Part shown: positions 15,731 through 24,603 of the stretch, in pieces
Numbering within the stretch: position 1 is the first letter of the stretch
Layout of the letters: the number at the start of each line of letters is the position of its first letter
From: Spirosoma luteum DSM 19990
GTDB taxonomy: Bacteria > Bacteroidota > Bacteroidia > Cytophagales > Spirosomataceae
Length of the DNA: 64,000 bases
Assembly: GCF_000374065.1 (NCBI RefSeq)
Contig: NZ_KB893252.1
Coordinates: 62,001 to 126,000 of the forward strand
Reading direction: 5' to 3'
Notes under the pieces: generated by a model
Databases searched by the model: none
Seen by the model: the letters and a program-made list of their open reading frames with translations, nothing else
What the model was told of the DNA's origin: nothing
Translations under genes and position numbers: made by a program

Positions 15731-18241
15731 ATGAAATCAGTTTTCTGCTGGCCACTGGCCTTGTTTACGGTCTCTGTTCTGGCACAGCCTGCCCCCAAAC
15801 CGGCGGTTCCGACAGCTCGTCCGACGCTCACGGTCGAGTCCATCATGCAGGACCCCAAAGTAGCGGTTGGCACCTCCCCTTCCAGTCCGTTCTGGTCGGA
15901 TGATTCGCAAACGCTCTACTTCAACTGGAATCCCGACCGGGCCAAGAGTGATTCGCTCTACAAAGTAACCTTCACCCGGCCAGTTAAAGGCAAACAACTC
16001 ACTGCGTCGAAGCCGGTAAAGGTTACGCCCGCCGAGCGCCGGGACCTGCCATCGGCACCCACATCGGGCTACAACAAAACCTACACGAAGCGGCTGTTTG
16101 AGCGGGACGACGATTTGTTTCTGATCGACCTGAAATCGGGCAACATCCGGCAACTGACCAACACAGTGGAGGCCGAGACCGACCCCGTTTTTTCGCGGTC
16201 GGAAAGCCGCACCTCCGCCGATGCGGGTGATGAGCAGCGGGTGGTGTACCGGCGCGGGGCCAATCTGTTCAGCATCGACCTGACAACCGGTGCACTGACG
16301 CAACTCACCGATTTCCATACCGGCACCAAAAAAGCCGAACCCAAGCTCAGCGACCAGGATAAGTTTCTCAAAAAAGATCAGGTACGCCTATCGACAGTGC
16401 TGAAGGAACGGAAAGAAAAAAAGGACGAAGGCGAACGCATCACTAAAGCCAACCGCCCCGACCGTCCGAAGGAAATTTACCTCGACGACAAACAACTGGC
16501 CAATCCGCAACTCAGCCCCGACGGGCGGTTTGTGACCTACCGACTCAGCAAGCGGGCTGCCGACGCAAAAACCGCGCAGGTGCCTACTTACGTGACCGAA
16601 TCGGGTTTTACCGAGCAACTGACTGCCCGCACCAAAGTGGGTGCCCCCGCATCGACACAGGAATTTTTTGTGTACGACCGGACAAAGGATACCATCCGGG
16701 CCGTATCGGTAAAAGGGCTTCCGGGCATTACCGACAAAATGACGTACCTGACACCGGATACCAGTAAAAGAGCTAAAGCGGACACGACGAAAAAAATGCG
16801 GGCGGTAGTCATCAACGGCCCGCTCTGGTCCGACGATGGTAAATTATGCGTAGTGGTTGTGCGGTCGCTGGACAATAAAGACCGCTGGATTATGCGACTG
16901 GAGCCCGAAACACAGAAACTTACCCTTCTGGACCGGCAGCACGACGATTCCTGGATCAGCGGGCCGGGTATTGGTTCGGCCAACGCAATGGGCAACATGA
17001 ATTTCCTGGCCGACAACCACACCCTTTGGTTTCAGTCGGAGGCTTCGGGTTACTCGCACATCTACACCGTCGATGTCCTGAATCCGGGCCAGAAGAAACA
17101 ATTGACATCGGGTAAATTCGAGGTGCAGGAGGTTCTTTTATCCAAAGACAAGACGCATTTTTACCTGCAAACCAACGAAGTTCACCCCGGCGAGCAGCAC
17201 TATTACAAAATGGCGGTAACCGGCGGAGAACGCACCCGGCTCACTAGTATGACGGGTGCAAATGATGTAACCCTCTCGCCCGACGAAACTCGAATGGCCA
17301 TCCGGTACTCATCTACTACCCAGCCCTGGGAGTTGTTTGTGGCCGACGCGGTATCAGTGAACAACAAACAGGCGAAACCGAATCATCCAGCCAATTCCCC
17401 GACTGGCCAACTGGCCAACGCATCGGCTATTCAATTGACGCACTCCCAAACGGACCTGTTCAAAAGCTACCCCTGGCGCGAACCAGCGCTGGTTACGATT
17501 CCCGCCCGCGACGGCCAGCCCATTTACGCCCGGCTGTATAAACCAACCACCGGTGCCACGGGCAAAGCTGTGGTATTTGTACATGGGGCTGGTTATTTGC
17601 AAAACGCCCACAAGTGGTGGAGTCAGTATTTCCGCGAGTACATGTTCAATAACCTGCTGGTCGACAAGGGCTATACGGTACTTGACATCGACTACCGGGC
17701 CAGTGCGGGCTACGGCCGCGACTGGCGCACGGGTATCTACCGGTTTATGGGTGGCAAAGACCTGGAAGACCACGTCGATGCCGCTAAATGGCTGGTTCAG
17801 ACGCAGGGCGTCGATGCCAAACGGATTGGCGTATACGGGGGCTCGTATGGCGGCTTCATTACCCTGATGGCTATGTTCACCACGCCCGATGTATTCAAGG
17901 CCGGAGCCGCTCTCCGGCCCGTAACGGACTGGGCCGCGTATAACCACCCCTACACCGCCAACATCCTGAACGAACCGCAACTGGATTCCCTGGCTTACAA
18001 CCGGTCATCGCCAATTTACTTTGCCGAAGGATTAAAGAACTACCTGCTCATCTGTCACGGCATGGTGGATGTGAACGTCCACTACCAGGACACAGTGCGG
18101 CTCATCCAGCGATTAATTGAACTTCGGAAGGAAAACTGGGAAGCAGCCGCCTACCCCCTCGAAGATCACGGCTTCGTGGAACCCACGAGCTGGATGGACG
18201 AATATAAACGGATTCTGAAACTATTTGACGAGCGCTTGTGA
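15731..18241 (+). CDS. S9-family prolyl oligopeptidase (DPP IV-like), secreted
   Basis: 836 residues. A signal peptide (MKSVFCWPLALFTVSVLA) leads into a beta-propeller region with repeats such as SPDGRFVTYRLS and SPDETRMAI, then an alpha/beta-hydrolase domain. The catalytic triad is Ser705 in YGGSYGG, Asp780 in HGMVDVNVH and His813 in EDHGFVEP. Family members remove dipeptides or cut after Pro/Ala in the periplasm. A perfect 20-bp hairpin ends the gene. No partner genes are evident; the upstream gene points away. Confidence 0.88.
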   Translation: MKSVFCWPLALFTVSVLAQPAPKPAVPTARPTLTVESIMQDPKVAVGTSPSSPFWSDDSQTLYFNWNPDRAKSDSLYKVTFTRPVKGKQLTASKPVKVTPAERRDLPSAPTSGYNKTYTKRLFERDDDLFLIDLKSGNIRQLTNTVEAETDPVFSRSESRTSADAGDEQRVVYRRGANLFSIDLTTGALTQLTDFHTGTKKAEPKLSDQDKFLKKDQVRLSTVLKERKEKKDEGERITKANRPDRPKEIYLDDKQLANPQLSPDGRFVTYRLSKRAADAKTAQVPTYVTESGFTEQLTARTKVGAPASTQEFFVYDRTKDTIRAVSVKGLPGITDKMTYLTPDTSKRAKADTTKKMRAVVINGPLWSDDGKLCVVVVRSLDNKDRWIMRLEPETQKLTLLDRQHDDSWISGPGIGSANAMGNMNFLADNHTLWFQSEASGYSHIYTVDVLNPGQKKQLTSGKFEVQEVLLSKDKTHFYLQTNEVHPGEQHYYKMAVTGGERTRLTSMTGANDVTLSPDETRMAIRYSSTTQPWELFVADAVSVNNKQAKPNHPANSPTGQLANASAIQLTHSQTDLFKSYPWREPALVTIPARDGQPIYARLYKPTTGATGKAVVFVHGAGYLQNAHKWWSQYFREYMFNNLLVDKGYTVLDIDYRASAGYGRDWRTGIYRFMGGKDLEDHVDAAKWLVQTQGVDAKRIGVYGGSYGGFITLMAMFTTPDVFKAGAALRPVTDWAAYNHPYTANILNEPQLDSLAYNRSSPIYFAEGLKNYLLICHGMVDVNVHYQDTVRLIQRLIELRKENWEAAAYPLEDHGFVEPTSWMDEYKRILKLFDERL

Positions 18242-18624
18242 GTAACTATCCACGGTAGAAAATTAGCCATTCAGAAACGGGAACACAAGGCGAAGAGAGC
18301 CTTGTGTTCCCGTTTCTGTTCATGGAAGTGCCAGTTTAGCCAGACAGCTACAACGAACCAATCCAGCGAATAGTGGCATACTGCCTGTCAGGCAACCTAG
18401 ATTGCTGCCCGGCAGAAAAGTAGTTTAATTCTATTTTGGTTGAGATCTGCAACGGATTGCCTGTTATTTACGTATGTAGGCATAGAGGAACTACAACCCT
18501 TGAAAACGGCGTCTCCACCCGCTGGTCAAGCTAAAATGGGCAAGACGGAGCAAAGAAATTTTAAAACACACCTGACAGACGTTGTTTTAGGACCAAAACG
18601 GCACCCTCGAAAAATACTACTATC
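18242..18624. other. Non-coding gap after the S9 peptidase
   Basis: Apart from the hairpin at 18272-18318 I see no convincing gene in this 383-bp gap. An open frame starting with TTG at 18440 has no family-like content and overlaps the next gene out of frame. The stretch just ahead of 18625 may hold the promoter of the acyl-carrier-like gene, but no clean TAnnTTTG box is present. Confidence 0.5.
18272..18318. terminator. Hairpin terminator of the S9 peptidase gene
   Basis: Arms 18272-18291 and 18299-18318 are perfectly complementary over 20 bp with a 7-nt loop, starting 31 bp after the stop codon. The downstream run is only mildly T-rich, so it may act mainly as an mRNA 3' end stabiliser. 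Confidence 0.75.
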
Positions 18625-18906
18625 ATGCAAACCGTTTATACGCACCTCCGCTATTTTCTAACCCGCACATTCACTCTGAAAAGTGCCGATATAGCCCCCG
18701 GTGAACAATTACAACGGGACCTGGGTCTCAATGAATGGGAGTTTCTGGAAGTTGTGGTTTACCTCGAAACCCTGTTTGGCCTGACCCTGCCCGATGATAC
18801 GCTCGTTCCGGTACTGACGGTTGAACAACTGTGTTCGCTTATCGTCAGTCATAAGCCAGGGGGAATTGTGCCCCTTCCCCTGATGAACAGCAGAGTGGCT
18901 GCTTAG
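18625..18906 (+). CDS. Acyl-carrier-like protein lacking the phosphopantetheine Ser
   Basis: 93 residues. The core RDLGLNEWEFLEVVVYLETLF, followed by GLTLPDD and LTVEQLCSLI, follows acyl carrier protein helices II and III, where ACPs read xxLGxDSLDxVELVM-LE--F. The Ser that carries 4'-phosphopantetheine is replaced: the DSL is NEW. It should therefore not be pantetheinylated and cannot carry acyl chains in the normal way. A role as a structural or regulatory mimic of ACP is possible. No fatty-acid or polyketide genes are nearby. Downstream lies the convergent YihY gene. Confidence 0.65.
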   Translation: MQTVYTHLRYFLTRTFTLKSADIAPGEQLQRDLGLNEWEFLEVVVYLETLFGLTLPDDTLVPVLTVEQLCSLIVSHKPGGIVPLPLMNSRVAA

Positions 18907-18931
18907 TCCGCTTGTGAACGTGAATGAACAC

Positions 18932-20044
18932 TCATTTACTGGCGGCTTCCTCCGCTTTCTTTTGCGTAGGAATTACGGATACCTCGCGTTCCCGCTCGGT
19001 TCGTTCTATATACACCGCATGGTCGGCTGGCTCAATCCTGGCACCAATATTATTAGCGTAGGCCTGGGTGAACTCGGCCCCAAAGTACAGGATGGCCGAA
19101 ATGTAATATATCCAGGTCAGAATAACGATGAGCGAACCAGCCGCTCCATACGTCGATTCCGTGCCGGTAGTCTCGATGTATAACCCAATCAGGTAGCGGC
19201 CCAGCATAAACAGTAAAGCTGTAAAAATGGCACCCCCGCGCACATCCTTCCAGGAAATCTTGGCATCGGGCAATACCTTGAATATTACGCCGAACAGCAC
19301 TGTAACAACGGCCGTACTGATAGCAAAGTTGATGGCACTAATAATGTAAGCGCCCAGCCCAGGCAACAAACGGGTAATCTGCTCACTCATGGCCAGCACA
19401 ATACCGTTGATAACCAGCGAAACCAACAGTAAGAAACCAAGGCTCACAACCAGAGAGGACGACCGTAGGCGGTCTTTTACCAGCTTGAGCCAGCCCCGTT
19501 TTGGTTTGGCTTTCACCCGCCATATCTGATTTACCGAATCCTGAATTTCGATAAAAATACTGCTTGCACCAATCAGCAACGTAACGATACCAATGGCCAG
19601 GGCAGACGTCGTTTTACCGGACAATTCTAAATTCTTGATCATAGTCTGAATCTGTCCGGCCGCTTCATTTCCCAGCAGCCCGTTCAGCTGACCGAAAAGC
19701 TCCCCGCGAATGGCTTCTTCACCCAGAAAAAGACTGGCCAGGGACATAATTAGCACCAGAAGCGGAGCCAGGGAAAAAATGGTGTAATAAGCCAGGGCTG
19801 CACTCATCTTCAGGCAGCGGTCATCCATGAAACCGTTGAATGAGTCGCCCAACACAACTTTGGCGTTGGCAAAGAATCCTCTGGTCTCGCTGGCAGGCTT
19901 CTCCGTAGTTTTAGTACTTTCCGCAGTTTTAGTACCTTCAACAGTTTTAGTGCCTTCAGCAGTTTCAGTGCTTTCAGTGGGCATCGGTGGCGGAATTGAA
20001 TCGGCGAACAATCCCTTGTAGATTCGTTTTAGTATGTTAGGCAT
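18932..20044 (-). CDS. YihY/BrkB-family inner-membrane protein
   Basis: 370 residues with six hydrophobic segments between about 80 and 340. The family marks are KMSAALAYYTIFSLAPLL near the first membrane helix, SSIFIEIQDSVNQIWRVK, and ILTWIYYISAILYFGAEFTQ near the last. Function of the YihY/BrkB family is unsettled; early reports as RNase BN were withdrawn. The N-terminal 50 residues are low complexity and contain a six-residue Thr/Lys/Glu repeat encoded by an 18-bp tandem repeat. The C-terminal tail is charged and cytoplasmic. Confidence 0.8.
   Translation of the reverse strand: MPNILKRIYKGLFADSIPPPMPTESTETAEGTKTVEGTKTAESTKTTEKPASETRGFFANAKVVLGDSFNGFMDDRCLKMSAALAYYTIFSLAPLLVLIMSLASLFLGEEAIRGELFGQLNGLLGNEAAGQIQTMIKNLELSGKTTSALAIGIVTLLIGASSIFIEIQDSVNQIWRVKAKPKRGWLKLVKDRLRSSSLVVSLGFLLLVSLVINGIVLAMSEQITRLLPGLGAYIISAINFAISTAVVTVLFGVIFKVLPDAKISWKDVRGGAIFTALLFMLGRYLIGLYIETTGTESTYGAAGSLIVILTWIYYISAILYFGAEFTQAYANNIGARIEPADHAVYIERTEREREVSVIPTQKKAEEAASK
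19907..19978. repeat. 18-bp tandem repeat inside the YihY gene
   Basis: Four imperfect copies of an 18-bp unit (19907-19924, 19925-19942, 19943-19960, 19961-19978; AGTTTTAGTACCTTC type) encode a hexapeptide repeat of the form T-E-G/S-T-K-T in the cytoplasmic N-terminus. In-frame unit length means copy-number changes would lengthen or shorten the linker without breaking the gene. Confidence 0.8.
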
Positions 20045-20393
20045 GAAGGTAGCGTCGTAATAAGAGAGAATCTATCGGCTTACTGGTTAATGACTGATTT
20101 CGTTACAAATAACAACCAGCACAGGGCTTAGTTGTTATAAATACGGTAGGGCTGACCAGCTATCTGTCGGCTGTATTCCATATAGATTGCACCGTGTTGT
20201 AACTAACGGCGACATACACATCCTGCATCAATCCTGTCCGTAGTGCCAATTCCTGTAAATGATCATTCCCCTGTTCAAGTAGCATCCCGTTTTTTTTTCC
20301 TTTGAAAACAGACAATCAGCTTTAATCATCCATTATATAGCGATAGGGCCAACTCCGTTCGCTGGCAATAGTACCCGTTAACGTTCATTCAAG
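20045..20393. other. Intergenic region between divergent yihY-like and HEAT/cytochrome genes
   Basis: 349 bp that should hold promoters for both neighbours. I see no strict TAnnTTTG box. A 41-codon minus-strand frame (20160-20285) with a protein-like helix (HLQELALRTGL) is present, but there is no family match I can name and no clear promoter; it may be a fragment of a lost gene. A run of nine T lies at about 20290. Confidence 0.4.
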
Positions 20394-23300
20394 ATGAAAA
20401 AAAGAAACCTGCGTTTACTGAAAAACAAGAAAGTCATCTGGCTTTTCGCCCTGGGCCCCCTACTTTTTTTAGTCGGCTATCAAACAGCAAAAGACCCTAT
20501 CGACCGGCGCATCAAGCGCATGGCTCCCGAAAAAGCCGCGCAACTGGCCAAAGAAATTGAGGCTACGGTAACGCCCGAACTGGCCGACGGCCTAACTCTG
20601 AATGTGTGGGGCGTGGATTCGCTGGTGGCCGACCCCATTGCCATCGACATCGACGATAGCGGGCGGCTTTATTATACCCGAACAAACCGGCAGAAAAATT
20701 CGGAGTTCGACATCCGGGGTCATCAGGATTGGGAAATTGAATCGAATCACCTGCAAAGCATCGAGGACAAACGGGCATTCCTGCACCGGGTACTGTCTCC
20801 CGAAAACAGTAAGAAAAACGAGTGGCTCAAAGACCTGAACGGGGATGGCTCCCACGACTGGAGGGATATGACCGTCGAAAAAGAAAACGTCTACCGCATT
20901 GAAGATACCTCCGGCGATGGCGTTGCCGACATGTCGCAGCTGGTGGTTGATGATTTTCATGATGAGGTGACCGACGTGGCCGGGGGGGTCATGACCAACG
21001 GCAACGACCTGTACGTGGCGGTAGCCCCCGATTTATGGCGGATGCAGGATAAAGATGGCGACGGTATTGCTGAAACGAAAACGTCCATTTCGCACGGCTA
21101 CGGTATTCACGTCGGCTTTGGCGGGCACGGTATGTCGGGTATCGAGATGGGGCCGGATGGTAAAATCTACTGGCAGATTGGCGATATTGGTTTTAGCGGA
21201 AAAGGCCCGGACGGGCAAAAGTGGGAACATCCGAACAGTGGTGTTGTGGTGCGGTCGAACCCCGATGGCAGCGATTTTGAAGTATTTGCCCACGGCGTCA
21301 GAAACACCCACGAGTTCGTTTTTGACGAGTACGGCAACCTTATCAGCGAGGATAATGACGGCGACCATCCGGGCGAAAAAGAGCGGCTGGTGTACATTAC
21401 CAACGGCTCCGATACGGGCTGGCGCAGCAACTGGCAGTATGGCAAATACCGCGACCCGAATAACAATACCTACAAAGTATGGATGGATGAGCAGATGTAC
21501 AAGCCGCGCTTTGAGGGGCAGGCGGCTTACATCACCCCGACCATTGCCAACTTCGTGAGTGGCCCGTCGGGTATGCGCTACAACCCCGGAACGGCCCTGA
21601 GCCCGGCCTACAAAAACACCTTTTTCATCGCCGAATTTGTGGGAAACCCCGCCAAATCGGGCATTCATGCGTTCAAACTGAAGCCAAAGGGCGCTTCATT
21701 TGAACTCGGCGAACAAAAAAAGATTCTGAGCAATGTACTGGCAACCGGTATTGACTTTGGTCCCGACGGTGCCCTCTATATAGCCGACTGGATAAACGGC
21801 TGGGATGCCAAAGACTACGGACGCATCTGGAAAATGGACGATAAAGCAGGAGCAGCCTGGGCCGACCGGCAGCGCACCAAAACATTGCTGGCCGAGAAGT
21901 TCGGGAGCCGCTCCGAAACCGATTTGGGTGAGCTGCTGAAGAACCCGGATATGCGGGTTCGGCAGAAAGCACAGTTCGAACTGGCAAAACGGGGGCAGAA
22001 AGGAGCCGACGTGTTTACGGCATCGACCAAACAGACAGATAATCAACTGGCTCGGGTACACGGCATCTGGGGCATTAGTCAACTGGCCAGGCAGGCCAAG
22101 CAATACGCACAGCTATTACTGCCTTTACTACAGGACAGCGACCCCGAAATTCGGGCGCAGGCCGCTAAATGGCTGGGCGATATTCGCTACAAAGAGGCCG
22201 GGGCCGCTCTTATGCCTTTGTTGAACGATACTAACAGCCGGGCACGGTTCTTTGCCGCCGAAGCCCTGGGGCGCATTGCGTACGAACCGGCTATTCAGCC
22301 CATTATTCAACTGCTGGAGGCCAATAACGACGAGGATGCCTACATCCGGCACGCGGGTAGCCTGGCCCTGGCCCGTATTGGCAAAGCGGCTCCCGTTGTG
22401 GCGCTGGCCAGTCATCCGTCGCGGGGGGTTCGTATTGCGGCAGTGGTGGCCCTCCGGCGCATGAGTGATCCGGGCATCGCGGCTTTTCTGGCCGATAAAG
22501 ACGAATTTATTGTGACCGAAGCAGCCCGGGGTATCAATGATGACCTGTCTATTCCGGCCGCCCTGCCCGCGCTGGCTAAGGTGATGCAAAAGACAAGCTT
22601 CACCAACGAAGCTCTGCTCCGACGCGCCATCAACGCCAACCTGCGGGTCGGTACGCCCGAAGCCATGCAAACCCTGATCGACTACGCGCAGCAGGAAGGA
22701 AGCCCGCTGGCGATGCGGGCCGAAGCCCTGGAAGCATTGAGTACCTGGGCCAAGCCATCCGTACTGGATCGGGTGGATGGACGGTACCGGGGCGTTATCG
22801 AGCGCGATCCGGCCCTGCTCAAGACCAAAACCGCCGACCTGTACACCAAATTGCTATCCCACCCGGAGAAAACCCTGCGGCTGAGTGCCATCAAAGCCAT
22901 TACCCAGCTCAACCTGACGAGTGCCTCCGAGCCCTTGTTTAGTAGGCTGGAAACGGATAAGGAACCCAGTGTGCGGGTAGCGGCACTGCGGACCCTGGCG
23001 TCAATGAACGATAAAAATGTCAGTAAAGCCATCGAAACTGCCCTTGCCGATACGGAGAAAAGCGTTCGGGTGGCGGGGCTGGATTTGCTGGCCAAATCCA
23101 CCATGCCCAAAGACCGGATGGTGACCCTGTTATCTGAGGTAATCAATAATCGCACAACGGAAGAGAAGCAGGCGGCCCTGCTTACACTGGGCAAATTACC
23201 CATTGTCAATTCACAAAAAGCGTTCGATCCGTTGCTGGCTAAAATGTCGGCGGGTACACTGTCGCCCGAACTCCAGCTGGAGCTGGAAGAAGCCATCGAA

Positions 23301-23822
23301 AGCGCACACTCACCCAAGTTAACCGCCCGCTATAAAGCCATAACGGCCAAACTATCGCCCGATGCGCTGGCGGCTACGTACAAGGGCAGTTTGCTGGGTG
23401 GTGAGACGGATTCGGGTCGGCGTATCTTCTTCCGGCACCAGACGGCGCAATGCATCCGCTGCCACTCCTACGATGATTTGGGGGGTAATGCCGGTCCCCG
23501 TCTGAATGGGGTAGCCAGCCGGCTCACCCGCGAGCAACTCCTGGAAGCTCTGATTAACCCCAGTGCCCGCCTGGCTCCGGGCTATGGCACCGTGAACCTG
23601 ACGCTCAAAAACGGAAAAACGGTTAGTGGTATTTTGCAGAACGAAACCGCTACGGAAGTGAACGTGAAGGTAGGCGACCAACCCGATATGGCCATTCAGA
23701 AAAGCCAGATTGCCAAACGGACAAATTCGCCATCCAGCATGCCCGAAATGAAGTACCTGCTGACAAAGCGGGAAATCAGGGATGTGGTTAGCTTTCTCTC
23801 GACGCTGAAAGAGGATAAGTAA
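20394..23822 (+). CDS. PVC-type membrane dehydrogenase/HEAT/cytochrome c protein
   Basis: 1142 residues. An N-terminal anchor (about residues 12-28) is followed by a beta-propeller resembling soluble sugar or sorbosone dehydrogenases (SRL-like NGDGSHDWRDM, HGVRNTHEF, GPDGALYIADW). Next come roughly ten HEAT repeats (about 520-960), and finally a single c-type heme site CIRCH at 1020-1024 with a downstream M-P-x-M motif as likely axial Met ligand. This domain order is known from Planctomycetes and Cytophagales as the PVC-type heme-binding protein. It probably oxidises a sugar-like compound in the periplasm and passes electrons to its own cytochrome. Substrate unknown; no SGBP/SusCD genes nearby. 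Confidence 0.82.
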   Translation: MKKRNLRLLKNKKVIWLFALGPLLFLVGYQTAKDPIDRRIKRMAPEKAAQLAKEIEATVTPELADGLTLNVWGVDSLVADPIAIDIDDSGRLYYTRTNRQKNSEFDIRGHQDWEIESNHLQSIEDKRAFLHRVLSPENSKKNEWLKDLNGDGSHDWRDMTVEKENVYRIEDTSGDGVADMSQLVVDDFHDEVTDVAGGVMTNGNDLYVAVAPDLWRMQDKDGDGIAETKTSISHGYGIHVGFGGHGMSGIEMGPDGKIYWQIGDIGFSGKGPDGQKWEHPNSGVVVRSNPDGSDFEVFAHGVRNTHEFVFDEYGNLISEDNDGDHPGEKERLVYITNGSDTGWRSNWQYGKYRDPNNNTYKVWMDEQMYKPRFEGQAAYITPTIANFVSGPSGMRYNPGTALSPAYKNTFFIAEFVGNPAKSGIHAFKLKPKGASFELGEQKKILSNVLATGIDFGPDGALYIADWINGWDAKDYGRIWKMDDKAGAAWADRQRTKTLLAEKFGSRSETDLGELLKNPDMRVRQKAQFELAKRGQKGADVFTASTKQTDNQLARVHGIWGISQLARQAKQYAQLLLPLLQDSDPEIRAQAAKWLGDIRYKEAGAALMPLLNDTNSRARFFAAEALGRIAYEPAIQPIIQLLEANNDEDAYIRHAGSLALARIGKAAPVVALASHPSRGVRIAAVVALRRMSDPGIAAFLADKDEFIVTEAARGINDDLSIPAALPALAKVMQKTSFTNEALLRRAINANLRVGTPEAMQTLIDYAQQEGSPLAMRAEALEALSTWAKPSVLDRVDGRYRGVIERDPALLKTKTADLYTKLLSHPEKTLRLSAIKAITQLNLTSASEPLFSRLETDKEPSVRVAALRTLASMNDKNVSKAIETALADTEKSVRVAGLDLLAKSTMPKDRMVTLLSEVINNRTTEEKQAALLTLGKLPIVNSQKAFDPLLAKMSAGTLSPELQLELEEAIESAHSPKLTARYKAITAKLSPDALAATYKGSLLGGETDSGRRIFFRHQTAQCIRCHSYDDLGGNAGPRLNGVASRLTREQLLEALINPSARLAPGYGTVNLTLKNGKTVSGILQNETATEVNVKVGDQPDMAIQKSQIAKRTNSPSSMPEMKYLLTKREIRDVVSFLSTLKEDK

Positions 23823-23872
23823 CGACTCTGGTTGAGAAATTCCTCCCTGCCGGAGAGGGCAATCCGGCTCTT

Positions 23873-23928
23873 ATGGCACCACCTGCTTTGTAAACGCGGC
23901 TGTCCGTTTACAAAGCAGGCGGTGCCAT
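23873..23928. terminator. Long hairpin after the HEAT/cytochrome gene
   Basis: Arms 23873-23896 and 23905-23928 pair over 24 bp with one mismatch and an 8-nt loop, 50 bp beyond the stop. No U-tract follows directly. The rest of the 305-bp gap up to the response regulator shows a TAATTTTG box at 24070-24077, a possible -7 element for that gene, without a well-placed -33 TTG. Confidence 0.65.
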
Positions 23929-24127
23929 GATAAACGGGTTAGTTCTGTGAGTTTGCACGGAGCAGTTTTGGATAGGAACGGGAACAACCAACTCCAGTAT
24001 CTCCACTGAAACCGACTGTTTTATCCCTGGCTTTGTCCTTTGTGTCCAAAACAAAAAAACAGCCTACATTAATTTTGTATTTAACAAAAACGAAGTATTT
24101 TTACGTACTCTACTACCTCTATTGTTT

Positions 24128-24583
24128 ATGAGCTATAAAACGGCTACCCGTAACGTTCGCAAGGATACAATTCTCGTTATTGAGGATAATACCGATCAGT
24201 GGTTTATCATTCGATGGGCACTTCAGCAGCAGTTTCCGGAAGTAGAAGCCATCTGGATGCAGGAAGCATCGGAAGCGCTTGTCTACCTGGAATCCTGCGA
24301 GAAAACGCATTCATTGCCTAAATTGATATTGCTGGATTTGTACCTGCCCAACCGGCAAGAGGGCTGGCATGTGCTGGAGACGATTAAAAACAATCGCCTG
24401 TATCGCGACATTCCGGTTATTATGCTCAGCCAGTCCACTGATAGAGAGGACATCGAAGAATCGTACTCCCTTCGTATCAACTCATACATTGTGAAGCCTA
24501 CCCATTACCAGAAATGGCTCGAATGCATTGGCTCGTTCCGACATTACTGGTGGGATGCCGTGACTTTGCCAAAATGTGGGTAG
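24128..24583 (+). CDS. Single-domain response regulator (Rcp1-like)
   Basis: 151 residues, receiver domain only. ILVIEDNTDQWFIIRWAL gives the acidic pair, LILLDLYLP the phospho-accepting Asp (about 66), VIMLSQS the switch Ser/Thr region, and YIVKPTHY the conserved Lys-Pro. The sequence type (DNxDQ and LDLYLPNRQEGWHVL) resembles Rcp1/CheY-like regulators that pair with bacteriophytochromes and hybrid kinases. It ends 20 bp from the convergent CheB-CheR-kinase gene, its likely partner, since that kinase lacks a receiver. An upstream TTG start would add only two residues. Confidence 0.85.
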   Translation: MSYKTATRNVRKDTILVIEDNTDQWFIIRWALQQQFPEVEAIWMQEASEALVYLESCEKTHSLPKLILLDLYLPNRQEGWHVLETIKNNRLYRDIPVIMLSQSTDREDIEESYSLRINSYIVKPTHYQKWLECIGSFRHYWWDAVTLPKCG

Positions 24584-24603
24584 CGTTCACAGTTTCTGGT
24601 TGG

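Noticed and set aside
18440..18661. 73-codon frame starting with TTG before the ACP-like gene
   Set aside because: No ATG, no recognisable content, and out-of-frame overlap with a better supported gene.
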